Source: Ridgeia piscesae (lineage: Eukaryota; Annelida; Polychaeta; Sabellida; Siboglinidae). Taken from it: 64,000 bases of DNA. The stretch is from the NCBI GenBank assembly GCA_025642075.2, contig JAODUO010000143.1, forward strand, positions 230,001-294,000. The letters run 5' to 3'. A program made the position numbers and the translations under genes. Below are positions 13,001 through 25,561 of the stretch, piece after piece; position 1 is the first letter of the stretch; every line of letters begins with the position of its first letter. The notes under the pieces are model-generated. The model did not search any database. It had not been told where the DNA came from and saw only the letters and a program-made list of their open reading frames with translations.

Positions 13001-13964
13001 ACAGACAGTGACAACGTGACACCATCGCATAAGGACAAGCGCGGTGATGACACACAGAAACACAGTGATGACACGGTGACGCAGAGCAATGACGATGACA
13101 CACATCCGGTCGCTATGAGCAATGGCGACACAAGTCCCAGCAATATCAAGGTCAGCAAAGATGTTACTGACCACAACAGTGTGAACACAAGTCTTAGTAG
13201 TGACACGGACATTGATACTCGTCTACGGTTCTTCACCCCGGCCCAGTTCACACCCTTCAACAGTCACCCTGATAAGATCAGTCCAGTACATGCGCCAACC
13301 GGCAAAACAACAGAAGACACTGTCGCACAGACCAAAGAGACAGTCACAGAATCACCAAAAGCGACACTAGAATTACCTAATGAGCCATTAGTACAACCAA
13401 CAGAGACAGTGGAGCCACCAACAGAGACAGTGGAGCCACCAAAAGAGACAATAGAACCACCAAATGATGCAACTGATGTCACCAAGTTAGAAATTCCTCA
13501 TCCAAGTGACGGTCTCCACATTGTCACATCGTCCAACCCCGAAAAGCAATGGAAGGGGATTAACGGTGACACAGAGGACAGCGCTGCCCAGAAGACTTTC
13601 TCGTCACCACCCCTGTCACCACCCCGTGTCACCACCCGTGTCACCACCCCTGTCACCACCCCTGTCACCACCCGTGTCACCACCCCTGTCACCACCCCTG
13701 TCACCACCCATGTCACCACCCCTGTCACCACCCCTGTCACCACCCATGTCACCACCCCTGTCACCACCCCTGTTCACAGCCACAGGGTACTCATCACCAA
13801 AGACCTACCAGCCATTCCACAAGTTCAACCTCGGGTCGTCGCCACTTGCAGAAGACACAAAAGGGGTATCTGATGGACCGCCGAATGAGGAACCCCCTGC
13901 TCTGCCCGAGGAAGCCCCACCACCCCTCCCAGACTGCCCCCCACCCCCACTGGATGACTACTGA
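2657..13964 (+). CDS. SH3-domain scaffold-like protein, 5' end outside the window (gene A)
   Basis: Multi-exon gene reconstructed from AG/GT sites and continuous phase: 2657-2713, 3330-3377, 4752-4802, 5275-5337, 5652-5936, 6455-6624, 7874-7949, 8716-8855, 9625-9712 and 10737-13964, with 6949-7095 as a possible alternative end. Most introns are phase 1. The product has short acidic exons, one SH3 domain (exon 6455-6624), a DSGFES sequence, PxxP-rich stretches (KPPRPSRPP, KPPKPPRP) and a long Ser/Thr/Pro/acidic tail with five RFFTPAxFxP-like motifs. No signal peptide or membrane segment is seen in the visible part. A cytoplasmic adaptor is inferred from the SH3 and PxxP content. I do not recognise the family. 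The last exon contains a 1-bp insertion that breaks the frame at about 13622. Confidence 0.8.
3330..3377 (+). CDS. Gene A small exon (phase 1-1)
   Basis: Acceptor ctctttcag, donor gtggg. Encodes DVDLSSARDAQSDPTE. Phase is continuous with its neighbours. It may be the partner of exon 5275-5337 in a two-exon tandem duplication, since both begin with D-V and have an A-R a few residues on. Confidence 0.65.
3445..3763. repeat. (GT)n / (GTGC)n microsatellite
   Basis: Compound simple repeat: a GCGT-rich block, about 90 bp of pure GT, TTTGTCTTTG units, then a second (GTGC)n block. It lies in the intron after exon 3330-3377. Cys/Val and His/Thr reading frames here are by-products. Confidence 0.95.
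4172..4630. repeat. TGATCA-containing minisatellite, unit about 42-45 bp, 10-11 copies
   Basis: Degenerate tandem units built on GGGCTGATCATACGAATGAT followed by CACCCCAATGAGGAATAG. It lies in the intron just upstream of exon 4752-4802. Units vary in length and carry TGATCA palindromes. Confidence 0.9.
4752..4802 (+). CDS. Gene A exon, duplicate of exon 2657-2713 (phase 1-1)
   Basis: Acceptor ttcatctttag, donor gtagg. Encodes GALNSENEAGSECESLE, clearly related to the exon at 2657. The 40 bp upstream (ATGATGGAATTCGTAC..TTAACATG) match one unit of the 33-bp minisatellite that precedes exon 2657. Confidence 0.75.
5275..5337 (+). CDS. Gene A exon (phase 1-1)
   Basis: Acceptor cttgtaacag, donor gtacgt. 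Encodes DVGPLARVRVKPE followed by LSETQKME. Phase fits both neighbours. Confidence 0.65.
5652..5936 (+). CDS. Gene A exon, acidic linker (phase 1-1)
   Basis: Acceptor ctgttgtag, donor gtaggt. The 95-residue product is Glu/Asp/Thr-rich (ETEMETELAETEGDQLE) and looks disordered. It sits directly N-terminal to the SH3 exon. Confidence 0.8.
6083..6446 (+). mobile_element. tRNA-derived SINE, copy 1 (degenerate head)
   Basis: Shares the body CAGTTCACTCAG.., the segment AGACAGTGGTAGGTATTTG, GTCGAGATGGTGTTCGATTG and the tail ATATAAGAACTTA with copies at 35441 and 41868. The head is too diverged to show a clean A box. The tail runs into the pyrimidine tract of the SH3 exon acceptor, 8 bp before the exon. 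Confidence 0.8.
6455..6624 (+). CDS. Gene A SH3-domain exon (phase 1-0)
   Basis: Encodes one SH3 domain of about 55 residues beginning GKLYLAEDVF. It has LRLGKGDLLL (the RLxxGD segment), GDWMKG (the conserved Trp of the n-Src/distal region) and GWFPSEYV (the G-W-F-P-x-x-Y-V ending typical of SH3 domains). The first ALYDY-like motif is changed to LYLAEDVF. An internal CCCAGTGAGTAC (6601-6612) resembles a 5' splice site. The true donor is AAG|gtgagg. Confidence 0.9.
6630..7650. repeat. Degenerate intronic copies of the SH3 exon's 3' end
   Basis: At least seven diverged copies of the 45-50 bp around the SH3 exon donor recur in the next introns: near 6640, 6725, 7340, 7390, 7440, 7555 and 7600. 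Each has GGTTCCC(C)AGTGAGTA or a relative, then TCTTGGAGAA, then GAGGGTTAAGG. Four 22-bp GAGGATTAAGGGTGTTAGAA units lie at 7474-7553. Several copies keep a GTGAGT donor-like core. Confidence 0.75.
6949..7095 (+). CDS. Gene A possible alternative terminal exon
   Basis: Acceptor tttgttgtag is followed in phase 0, matching the SH3 exon's donor phase, by 48 codons reading FTEIFPVFENGLSKLAEGS.. and a TGA at 7093. The sequence looks protein-like. No good phase-0 donor lets it join 7874, so it may give a shorter isoform ending just after the SH3 domain. Confidence 0.4.
   Translation, partial: FTEIFPVFENGLSKLAEGSISTSDWRSYVLDGLFNSLGEETVSDDDIR
7874..7949 (+). CDS. Gene A exon (phase 0-1)
   Basis: Acceptor cttgattag, donor gtaaga. 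Encodes GASQELDPKREGTEVPQ then MEDISPTV. It accepts directly from the phase-0 SH3 exon donor. Confidence 0.7.
8075..8140. repeat. Interspersed repeat family C, partial copy
   Basis: Contains GCGAGGGGCTAAAAAGTGC and AGAGCCTGGGTAA, matching the 3' part of copies at 8268 and 59069. Confidence 0.6.
8268..8412. repeat. Interspersed repeat family C, copy 2
   Basis: About 145 bp with GAGAGCCAATCAGC, CTACCCTATTCT, GTGGTAACATTGGCA, TTAATCTCCCAGGC and GTGCTGCCACCTCA. The copy at 59069 matches over the whole length in the same orientation. Family identity is unknown; probably a short non-autonomous element. Confidence 0.75.
8716..8855 (+). CDS. Gene A exon (phase 1-0)
   Basis: Acceptor gtttgtag, donor gtgggt. 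Encodes VCAVTQATVDPATVTELAAK followed by GNDVTAIEHS and ends GIHVK. No known domain is recognised. Confidence 0.7.
8895..9530. repeat. Degenerate (CTGT)n / TGTCCATC minisatellite-microsatellite
   Basis: About 630 bp of CTGTCTGT interspersed with CCACCTGT, CCATCTGT and TATGT. It begins right after the donor of exon 8716-8855 and fills most of that intron. Cys/Leu/Ser/Val frames here are not coding. Confidence 0.95.
9625..9712 (+). CDS. Gene A exon with DSGFES motif (phase 0-1)
   Basis: Acceptor gttgttccag, donor gtaaaa. Encodes EMSDDLGPPSPDSGFESPRQ then IVKPVYEDQ. D-S-G-F-E-S fits the DSGxxS beta-TrCP phosphodegron pattern and is flanked by S-P sites. Functional use is inference. Confidence 0.8.
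9995..10402. repeat. (TCTG)n-(TATG)n-(GTCC)n microsatellite
   Basis: About 400 bp in the intron before the large terminal exon; mostly GTCC with rare indels. The same tetranucleotide occurs in the inverted repeat at 30205-31380. Confidence 0.97.
10737..13964 (+). CDS. Gene A large terminal exon, Ser/Pro/acidic tail, frame broken near 13622
   Basis: Acceptor ctttgccag, phase 1. The open frame from the acceptor runs to a stop at 13873, but the sequence after a 12-bp coding minisatellite (13604-13772) reads convincingly in another frame: ..QPFHKFNLGSSPLAED.. to PPPLPDCPPPPLDDY and TGA at 13962. Thirteen of the units are 12 bp; the one at 13616-13628 is 13 bp (an extra C in a C run), which accounts exactly for the switch. 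The exon encodes PxxP tracts (KPPRPSRPP, KPPKPPRP), a basic segment (LKFWNKRPKSLKQLL), a threefold DSVPEV repeat (11618-11671), and five RFFTPAxFxP motifs at 12332, 12491, 12650, 12803 and 13217. The protein is probably largely disordered, with SH3-binding and phosphorylation sites. Confidence 0.85.
13604..13772 (+). repeat. 12-bp coding minisatellite with one 13-bp unit
   Basis: About 14 copies of TCACCACCCCTG and its CGTG/CATG variants, encoding SPPL/SPPV in one frame and VTTP in another. The second unit (13616-13628) has one extra C. Confidence 0.95.
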
Positions 13965-13994
13965 GAGGCCATGTCCAGTGACTGACCACAGCAA

Positions 13995-14582
13995 AGGTGA
14001 GACATCACCTTATGTTAAAGATAATTCCTCAATTTGGTATTTTAAATTAATTTCTGTTATAAAACGGTGTTTGTTTGCTACCCAACATTTGCAAGAGTTT
14101 TGCATATTTCCGGCCGAAATTTTGCATGTAATCTGGCGGGCCACAAAAATGGTTCACGGATACTTTCAAAATTTGTTTGCATGTTGGAGAACTCGGGAGG
14201 GCTCAATATTTCAGAAACAAAATCGAAAGTTATATATGGAGTTCTGTGTGTGCATTTTCATGATTTTCTACATCATCGTAAAGATAATTAGGCCATCTAC
14301 AACTACGTTGCTGGATGTCGAACTAAAAATATTGGCGTTTGACAGTCGTCACCGCTTAACATAGGCACCATCTGCCTGCCACACGTTTGCATTTTGTACC
14401 ATCGTGCTTATGTGAATTTTTTTTATTTCATGTTGTCGCTTAAAAATATTTTATGCTATTTCAATTGTTTTTGGCAATTTACAAAGCAAACTGAATTGTT
14501 CATTATAGCTGAAAAATGTGTCATTATAATTTGGTCAATGTGTACTCTTTCAGGTGTGGCGTTAGATGTGACTTCAGATTAG
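13995..14582 (+). other. Possible 3' intron and last exon of gene A
   Basis: CAGCAAAG|gtgaga at 13994/13995 and ctctttcag|GTGTGGCG at 14553/14554 could form a last intron. In the DDY frame this would lie in the 3' UTR, 31 nt past the stop. In a third frame it joins ..CPVTDHSK to GVALDVTSD and TAG at 14580. The first reading is preferred. Confidence 0.35.
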
Positions 14583-16096
14583 CCTGGAGAGAGACAAGCT
14601 AAGGAAGAGAGCAATACACCACAAAGACAATCTGCAGCCACGACTGTGCCTAATTTATGTGTATTTATACAGAATGTCTACCATAGGCGGTCACTATGAT
14701 GCACATGCACAGATGTGGAAATGAAACAAAACTACAATTACCTAATTATTTTCTAATTACACTTTGACATTTCAGACTGGCACATGTGTGCAGTAAACAA
14801 GAATATCTGACCAGTGCAGATAATTTACTAAAGCGACCAATCTATGAACAAATCTCAAATATTAAACATGTTGTACACTGCATGCATGGCACAGTTACAT
14901 CTTAAAATCACTGTATGTCTTCCATGTGGTCTCTTTCTTTAAGCTGCTCATTATTCAGAAACTACAGTAGTTATATAACCCAGCATCCATTTAGTTTGGT
15001 CAGGTAGAACAAGAGAAAGCCAGTGGAAGCAATAACTGACACATTGAATAGATTAACAGTTTAGGCAGCCATTTTATGGTGCTTTGTTTGTAAATAGATA
15101 AAAGATCACTCTATCATGTAATATTTGTAGGATTACTTCTACAGAAGCTGACTTGTGAATTGTGTTATACATGATGATTATAATTATTTTAAGCAAAACC
15201 ATATGCTCTGTATATTTAAGCATGTATAGATTATATATATTTAATATTGTTTGTATATTTAACAGATGTACTAATGGATTAGTAGTTAGGTTATACTCTC
15301 ACTTTGCAGGAGTGTGAGGGAAAATACTGTACACAAAGAGTCGATTGTCTCTTAAGTGTGGTGCAATTAACTAAGATTAATCAATTTACTGCAATTCTAA
15401 CTTTTGGGTCATTTAACAGCAGAAAGCAAACGTCATTGATATATTTTATGATGCCTACTAAATAGTAATGTTTTATTACAAGTACATAAACAGAGAAATA
15501 CTCATCTTGGTGTTAGTTACATTATTGAGTGAGTTACAGTATTAACATTTTGAATTCGATGCAATTCCATGCATTTCCACATAGTTGAAGCAATTATTTC
15601 ATAATATAATAACACAATTTGTTTGAGATTGAAAGCCTATCTTGCAAAACGTTTTCACCCAACTGAAACACTGTAACAATACTAAATGCCTACTCTACAA
15701 AATGTGTTTGCTCAACAATTAAACGATGCGTCGAAAGGTGCAACAATATACAATGTGTACAATGCGTTCATACGATGATATGTATTATAAACGGTATGTA
15801 CAATCATACACTGTGCAATACAACCATACCGAGGAAAAGTTTCAAAGTTACGCTGAAAGAGGTAAATTTATACACAGTAGCAACTAATATTTGAATGTGT
15901 CGCTGTATTTTATAAATGATACGTCTATACGGATTTGTTGTCAAACTTACATTTCTGTATCTTGTTATAACATATTCCTTAGGTGCTAACAATTATTACT
16001 AATTACAGGTCGTATTGCTGTGTCAAAGATGATATGCCTTATAGATAATTATTCCTGTATTATATGTTTGTTCACAGTAAAAGTACCACTGATGTC

Positions 16097-16102
16097 AATA
16101 AA
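16097..16102 (+). terminator. Possible poly(A) signal AATAAA
   Basis: AATAAA followed within 20-30 bp by TGTTGTCAAC. It could end the gene A transcript, but earlier AT-rich sites are possible. Confidence 0.25.
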
Positions 16103-16177
16103 CTGTTGTCAACTAACAACATTTACTGACTCGTTGTGGTTCAGAAGTATGTTTAATACAGTGCTAGTTCAACTCAG

Positions 16178-16360
16178 TAATGAACTGAACTGAACTGAAC
16201 TGAACTGAACTGAACTGAACTGAACTGAACTGAACTGAACTGAACTGAACTGAACTGAACTGAACTGAACTGAACTGAACTGAACAGAACAGAACAGAAC
16301 AGAACAGAACAGAACAGAAGTGAACTGAACTTAACTGAACTTAACTGAACTGAACTGAAC
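16178..16360. repeat. (TGAAC)n pentanucleotide microsatellite
   Basis: About 36 copies of TGAAC/AGAAC with a stretch of A-for-T variants in the second half. Confidence 0.97.
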
Positions 16361-17043
16361 GATTGCGTTTTGGATCAACGACTTCACATTGAGTGTACAC
16401 AGGGGTAATCCTGATAAAAGTTGTGAATATGAAAACTGTGTTACGATGCAATGTTTCTTATATCACGTATCAAGTCAATGTTTAATGTTGTGCATGATTA
16501 CTAATGCGGTATCTTTTATGTCTGCAACATCAACATTTGTGTTACTGATATAAAATCAAACGGTGACCAGAAATCGTTACTCCTGCATGAATGGAATGGT
16601 ACTGAGAAAATAAAATATATAACGTATTATTCCTTTGGCATATTTTTTCAAGGAGAAAGGATATGTTAAGTATGGGAGTATAGCCAGACTTTTGATTAAT
16701 CATGTATTCTGCAGTGTAGAAGGGAGTTTGTAAAATATTTTAATCAAGCAGGAACATTAATTTAAAGTGTACCAATGCAGTTTTGTGTTTTATTCCATTG
16801 AAGGGTAATCCTCTTGACTACCTAGATAATCCTTAGATGAATGCATTTTATTTTGCACACAGCAAATGTTATATATAAAATATTGACAGTCTATAAAGTA
16901 GACCTGTGTGTGTACAGTCAGCGAAACGGCAGTACCAATATACTCCTAGACAAACAGTTTACAGGTCTATATCTTCCTATAATGAGTCTTGCTAAAATTC
17001 GTTCCGTTGAGATATGTATGTACGTTACACGCAATATGATAGT

Positions 17044-18409
17044 CAGTGGCGTAGCCCCACCAATCCTGGAAAAAACTTGATGGTGGGGAATGGAGGACCA
17101 ATAATTGGCTGCCTGATTCATAGAATCACAAAGTACAATGAGTTTCAGGATGTCGGTGTAAGATTTTCTTTCCCAGTCCTACCCTTTCGCAAAAAATGGT
17201 CATCATTCAAATAGGATTAAATTACAATTTCTCCACTTCTGTCGCTGGCTGCAGCATAAGAGTTGACAGAGCAAAGAAAATGTCATTAATCTCAATGTGC
17301 ATGATGGCTAATGATTATTAAGGATTCAAAATAATAGTTGCCCGGTTACCAAACTAGGATCAAATTGCATTTTGTTTTTATTATTTTCTTGAATATGAAT
17401 TCCATTCATAATCATATTCAAGAAAATAAATCCATAAATTCCTTTTCCATTGTCTTTTTTCTTCCTTTCACTTTTTTCTTACTACATTCTCTGTCGGCCG
17501 TATCCAATTCTTTCTATCATTTTTTCCATTCTTCTCCCAGTCTTTCTAGGTTACTTTTAATGCAATCCCCCATCGCAATTTCAGTCTTCCCCCGTTTCCC
17601 CTCCACTTTCTGTGCATCTGCTTTCTGCCAGTTTTAATCTCTCATTTTTCCATATTACCAGCCCATGCACTCTGCACCAATTTCTTCTTAGAATTTTCCT
17701 TCACCCCAACATCCACTCTCATTTCATCCATTTTCTCTTATCAGCTCTCTTAACTCCCACGATTATTCTTACCTGGTTGTTTTCACAAACCTGGACCTTC
17801 TCCTGATGTTTCTTTGTAAGTGCCGTCGTCTCTAGTGCCTTCATGTATGCCGGAGTAAGACACGAGCTGAGCACATTTCCTGATATGCATAATCACCCAT
17901 CACCCGGGCCCTTCGACTTTCCTCCAAGCGTTTGCCCTGGCTGTAATCCTCATTGTACCAAAGCAATTAATCTAGGGAATTTTGCACTGGGAAAGTGCCA
18001 CTTCCTATCGTGAATTTCTAAATAAATAATAGACAACGTTACATGTTGTGAAGTTACTGAATGTTTAATTATTGTTTCATCAGAGTAAGTTGGCATTTGT
18101 CATGGTCTTTGTCAGTAGGTTTGAGAGAGTAGCATGAGGAATGTGGTGGCTGGCTAAAGGCCGATGTTATGTAAGGGCTTCGGGTTCGTGTCTTTTAATA
18201 ATGTGTTGTTTCTCTCTAACTTTCTCACTTTGACGCCTTCTGTGAATGGTTTTGCTGAACTGCCAGCTACATTGGTCTGTGAACTGGGTTGTCATGTTGG
18301 TATTAATTAATTTTAAGCGAGTTTGGTTGGAATATATATATATATATATACAGCGTGTGCTTGGTTGTCGGGTGGCCCCCTCCAATGCAAAATCCTGGCT
18401 ACGCCACTG
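17044..18409. mobile_element. hAT-like non-autonomous DNA transposon
   Basis: Perfect 13-bp terminal inverted repeats, CAGTGGCGTAGCC at the left and its complement GGCTACGCCACTG at the right, flanked by 8-bp target duplications ATGATAGT/GTGATAGT (7 of 8 match). Eight-bp duplications and CAGNGGCG ends are typical of hAT elements. There is no transposase frame inside. Its left internal part (17057-17340) resembles the element at 55488-57635. It contains a short hairpin at 17386-17430. Confidence 0.8.
17386..17430. repeat. Hairpin inside the hAT-like element
   Basis: ATTTTCTTGAATATGA and its complement TCATATTCAAGAAAAT face each other across about 13 bp, giving a perfect 16-bp stem. Confidence 0.85.
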
Positions 18410-18654
18410 GTGATAGTCCATCGTCAGTCCCCATTCAATCGTATCGTTAAACACCATGATGTCCTAGAAAAGACCAGCTCAGGTGTTAATGCAATGTGCC
18501 GGAGACGGGTGAGAGAACCGTCGGATCAGTCGGGTGAATGAACAACCTCTGTAAGTGTGTGTGATAAATTCAACAAAAAATATGCCGGACATAAAAATGG
18601 ACACAATCACTTTGCATAATATTATGGTCAGCCATCCTTTTACTGGATCAGTGA

Positions 18655-19167
18655 AGAAGGAGGATCAGAGGAAGCAGTAAGAGCACGAGTTAGTGCAACG
18701 TGGGCAAAGTGGAGAGACCTATCCGGAGTTATCAGTGATATTAGACCAGTACTTCTGTATGGAGCAGAATGTTTGACAGTTAGAAAGAAGGAGGAACAGA
18801 TTCTCGAGAAAACAGAGATGAGGATGCTGAGAAGAATTAGAGAGACAAAGTAAAGAGTGTGGACATCAGACAGGAGCTAGGAGTGAATAGCATACAAGAG
18901 AAAGTCAGAGACCATGCTGGTATGGACACATCCCGAGAATGGAAGAAAACAACGAAGTGATTCAGAGCAGTTGTTGACATGATAGTGCCAGGAAAAAGAC
19001 CAAGGGGGAGACCAAGAGGGAGATGGATGGATTGCCTCCGAAGGGATATGCAGGCACTGCGGATCACCCCCGAGGATGCCCAGGACAGAACATTTTGGAA
19101 ATCAAGAACTCGGGCCGTTGACCACCTAGTGGGAAAAGGCGAAGAAGAAGGTCTTTTGGCTACTTAG
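18655..19167 (+). mobile_element. LINE 3' fragment (reverse-transcriptase C-terminus)
   Basis: Frameshifted reading gives IRPVLLYGAECWTVRKKEEQ.., ..EMRMLRRI.., ..RWYGHI.. and PGKRPRGRPRGRWMDCLRRD. The LLYG-x-E-x-W and RRI..G..GRP+.RW sequences are the usual C-terminal region of ORF2-type LINE proteins. 5'-truncated, with stops and frameshifts: a dead copy. Confidence 0.85.
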
Positions 19168-19169
19168 AA

Positions 19170-19930
19170 TTAGAGTCGTCACCGCATAGACCTTCTGTCC
19201 TAGATATTGTGGAGTTGTAGATGTAGCCGTGAACAGGCATAAAATGCACAACTCACCCTCCCCGTCTTCTTCTGATGTCTGACGATGCCTGTAACTGTAA
19301 GTCCAATATTGTACGTATAGTCGATCATGTATTAGAAAACGCTATTGCAATAAAAATGTGGCCGTATAATTCGGGTGGCTGATGGCGAAGGGACCGTATC
19401 AAAAGGGGACTACTGTATATGCGTCAATTTGCAGAATACATTATAAAGTATGCTTAAAGTTCAATATGTACACATCGCGCTGTGTATTCATGATATATAA
19501 TAATACACATGATTATATCGGCATTCGGCGTGTTTGTAAACACGTTCCCGTTGCCCGATGATATTCCCTGGGTCAGCACTTCGAGGTGTGAATAGATGCG
19601 GCCGAAACAAGAGACAAGTTGCTGCGCCGATCGAAGCGACATTGGTCGCCGGCGCTCCGGTACATGTTGCGTAATTTTGTACCGGACGACGATCGTGGGG
19701 CGTGGCAGAGACTGGCTGTCCACGCACGTGTGGGTGTCCGTCGAGCGATCATGGGATGTGCCGATTATGTATGTGGCGCCGAACAAGTCAAACTCCAAAA
19801 GAAGCGCATTTAACATGTTCTAAACTTATACAGTTCTAAGTAATGGTTTAATTTGAAAGAACTGATGTTGCTAATAACATGAATTACATTGAAAGTCGTC
19901 GAGAAGGCATCGCTTGATGGCTTGTCACTT
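19170..19930. other. Unassigned stretch between LINE fragment and microsatellite
   Basis: No repeat is recognised. A CpG-richer segment at 19550-19810 is open in more than one frame but lacks splice context, so no gene is called. Confidence 0.4.
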
Positions 19931-19933
19931 TGA

Positions 19934-22470
<2,537 letters not shown>

Positions 22471-22867
22471 CTTGATACGCCAGTGTATTCAGACGGACGG
22501 CTCTACCCCGAGTGTCACCCGCCGTGGGTGTTATCAGGCTACAGCCACACAAATCATCCGTAACTCGAGAAGCACGAAAAAACGTGTAATCATTTGGACT
22601 GGTGTCTCAACACGCGGGGCGGGGTGTAGACAGACGTGTTGGTAAGCGGGTGGGCGAAGGGGGCGGGTGGCGGGTGTGTGAACTGTTTACGCAAGCAGCA
22701 GACACATTTTGATAGCGTTGGTGTCAATAAAACCTTATGCGTGCCTAGTATTACCTACAGACAGGTTAGGGGGTAGTCCTCGACAACATGCTAATCGCAT
22801 AAGATCGTTTGCATGCGGCATTTAGCTTTGATATTTGAGATATATCAACACCCAGACGTCTCAGAAG

Positions 22868-23290
<423 letters not shown>

Positions 23291-23489
23291 ATATCGCCAA
23301 GTTTTCATGACGTTGGCCTTACGTATTTATATGTACAACCTTATGCACGCCATACGTATATAAAACACAAACAAACTACTAAACGAAACAAACGCAACAT
23401 CTCACATATGCCACAAGCCGACAGCCACTCTTCTGTCTGCTTCGTACATCAGACAAGTCAACACGTTTGACGACCAATTCCCTGCGTCT

Positions 23490-23756
23490 GCGTACTTTTG
23501 AGACCCGCCCTAAGTAAACCTAGGCGGGGATGTGGGCAGGGGCGGGTCTTGAGCCCCGGCGTGACGGGCCACTCAATACCGGGTGGTACTTCGGCAATAC
23601 GAGACTTTAACGACTTGTGTCTCGTGGTGAGTAGAAAGATCGTGTCGACAGTTGGCGCGTCTCGACGTACGGAGGAATCACCCGTCGTCACCAACGTTAC
23701 TGTCTTCCGCCGGTCCTAGACGGGGTAAACCGCGGCATTCTCCCATCACCACACAG
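23490..23756 (+). promoter_or_regulatory. CpG-rich segment with a donor, possible noncoding first exon
   Basis: A GC- and CpG-rich island in AT-rich surroundings, with a GACCCGCCC..GGGCGGGTC hairpin at about 23501-23549 and a good donor CACACAG|gtgagt at 23757. It could be a promoter plus noncoding exon of the FAS1 gene, whose first coding exon has an acceptor at 29990. This is inference. Confidence 0.25.
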
Positions 23757-23759
23757 GTG

Positions 23760-24655
23760 AGTTCGTCTTTCCTTTTTGTGCCTTTTGCCGGTTGGCGTTG
23801 AGAAAAACTCTTTTACCGAAGTTGCGGCTAAGATATATGCAACATGTTATGGTATATTTGTGTTTAGTTTTGATGTTGCCGATTTCATTGAGTTCGGTAT
23901 CAATATGTATAAGTTAGTGCCCGAGTTAAGCTGTTTTAACGTGGTTTTATGAATTCGGCTGATCGGGAATAACTTCCGCGGGTGCGATTCGTGTTTGGCC
24001 GGCTTGCGTCAAACACCGGTGTGTTTTAATCTGACACATACTGTAACCACGATTAACTTACATTTCGCAGTAGTTTTGTTTGCGCGTGGGTGGTGGCTGT
24101 TACGTCACTTCCTAGTTAACATCACGATTAAAGATCAATATCGTAGGTCACCGGCCAGGCAGCGTCCCTGGTGGAAATAGCGTGGAATAGTACTTAAATT
24201 CGTTCATCTATTGTGGTAAACTATCCGCACAGGTCGATGATGTCGTTAAATATGTCTTTGCACAACTGTGTCTTTTTTCCGACGGTGAATTTATCTGTCA
24301 TGTAACACGTTTCACATTTGGCCAGTAGATATTTATTTTAGACCCACTGATAATATACAATATAATATATAATATGATCTATACATATTTACAAATACAA
24401 ACACCTGGTTTGTGTATAGACCCGTATAGTTACCAACGAGTTAAACGGCTTCATTTCTAATGCTGTGTCAGTGCTTTACTGCGTTCCCGAACACGGCGCA
24501 GTTAATTAGCATTTATGTAACCTGTAACAACAATTACCATCAGGGTAGACGAAGGACCAGTATCGGTAATCATTCCTCGGCCCGTAGATAAAGCCGTGAA
24601 AAGATGGCGCCCGAGGAAAATAAACAATCAAAGAAACTTGGATGCAAGCACAGTG
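23760..24655. other. No gene or repeat recognised
   Basis: Unique-looking moderately AT-rich DNA with no convincing exon or repeat. Confidence 0.4.
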
Positions 24656-24659
24656 ACAC

Positions 24660-24668
24660 AGACGCACA

Positions 24669-24760
<92 letters not shown>

Positions 24761-24770
24761 CACACACACG
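24660..24770. repeat. (ACGC)n-(AC)n microsatellite
   Basis: About 85 bp of ACGC followed by AC. Confidence 0.95.
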
Positions 24771-25561
24771 ATTAAAATGATCTGCTGATTTGACACCCTA
24801 CGAAGTACTACTCGATTTCTTCTCATACAATATTTTTGCCTCTCGTATTCAACATACATTCGTATACAAAATGTTCTACTTATCGACAAAACAAAAAGCT
24901 ATTCCATCCATACACATGTATTCGATCCGTAAACATGTGTTTCGTATCTTTCTGACTCAAAGTGTACGAGTCTAGGTTGACCGTAAATGGGCAATAAAAC
25001 CGCCGTTTCATATCTGCCATATGATCTGTGTCGGCGGATTGTATTTTGTCAGTCCTACACGGATCTAGGTCAAGGCAGGCTCGTACAGGGGGAACCAGCC
25101 CCGAAGTTCGACCCGGGTGTTAGGAACACACTTCCCGCGACGTCGCCGACAAGCAATCGGGGGTCGCTTCCGGCATTTTTTGGTAACAAGGATTAACAAG
25201 ATTACCGTCCAGTACTTAGCTCCAGACGGCATGCGAACACAGAAACATTTGGCGTCCGACAACTGTCCCCTACTTTTCGCCAAATAACTGTCAATTTTAT
25301 TGTTGAACATGTTCAAATTGTTAGCATTGATACATTCGTCAGACGATTTGTTATAATTATTCATTGTCCTCAGAGAGATTAAATACTTTTTTTCCTATAC
25401 AAACTACACTATTCTCTGACTAATGGTGCGTCGTGCTCTCTCTCTCTCTCTCTCTCTCTCTAGTTGTACTGACATTTTTAGTTTGACGAAAATATATATA
25501 TAAATACTTAACCATTCATTACCTTACCGTGGTCTTGCCGTGGTTGGTGATTGAATAAAAT

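Larger units (their letters stand above)
14583..17035. other. AT-rich 3' flank of gene A, no gene seen
   Basis: No convincing exon on either strand. It holds probable 3' UTR or intergenic DNA, a possible poly(A) signal at 16097 and a pentanucleotide repeat at 16178-16360. Confidence 0.5.

Noticed and set aside
17338..17806. Phe/Ser-rich frames of 99 and 64 codons
   Set aside because: Pyrimidine-rich interior of the hAT-like element; low complexity, no start or domain support.
19596..19823. CpG-rich open frames of 64-75 codons
   Set aside because: Two overlapping frames are open with no splice or domain support; cannot choose a coding frame.
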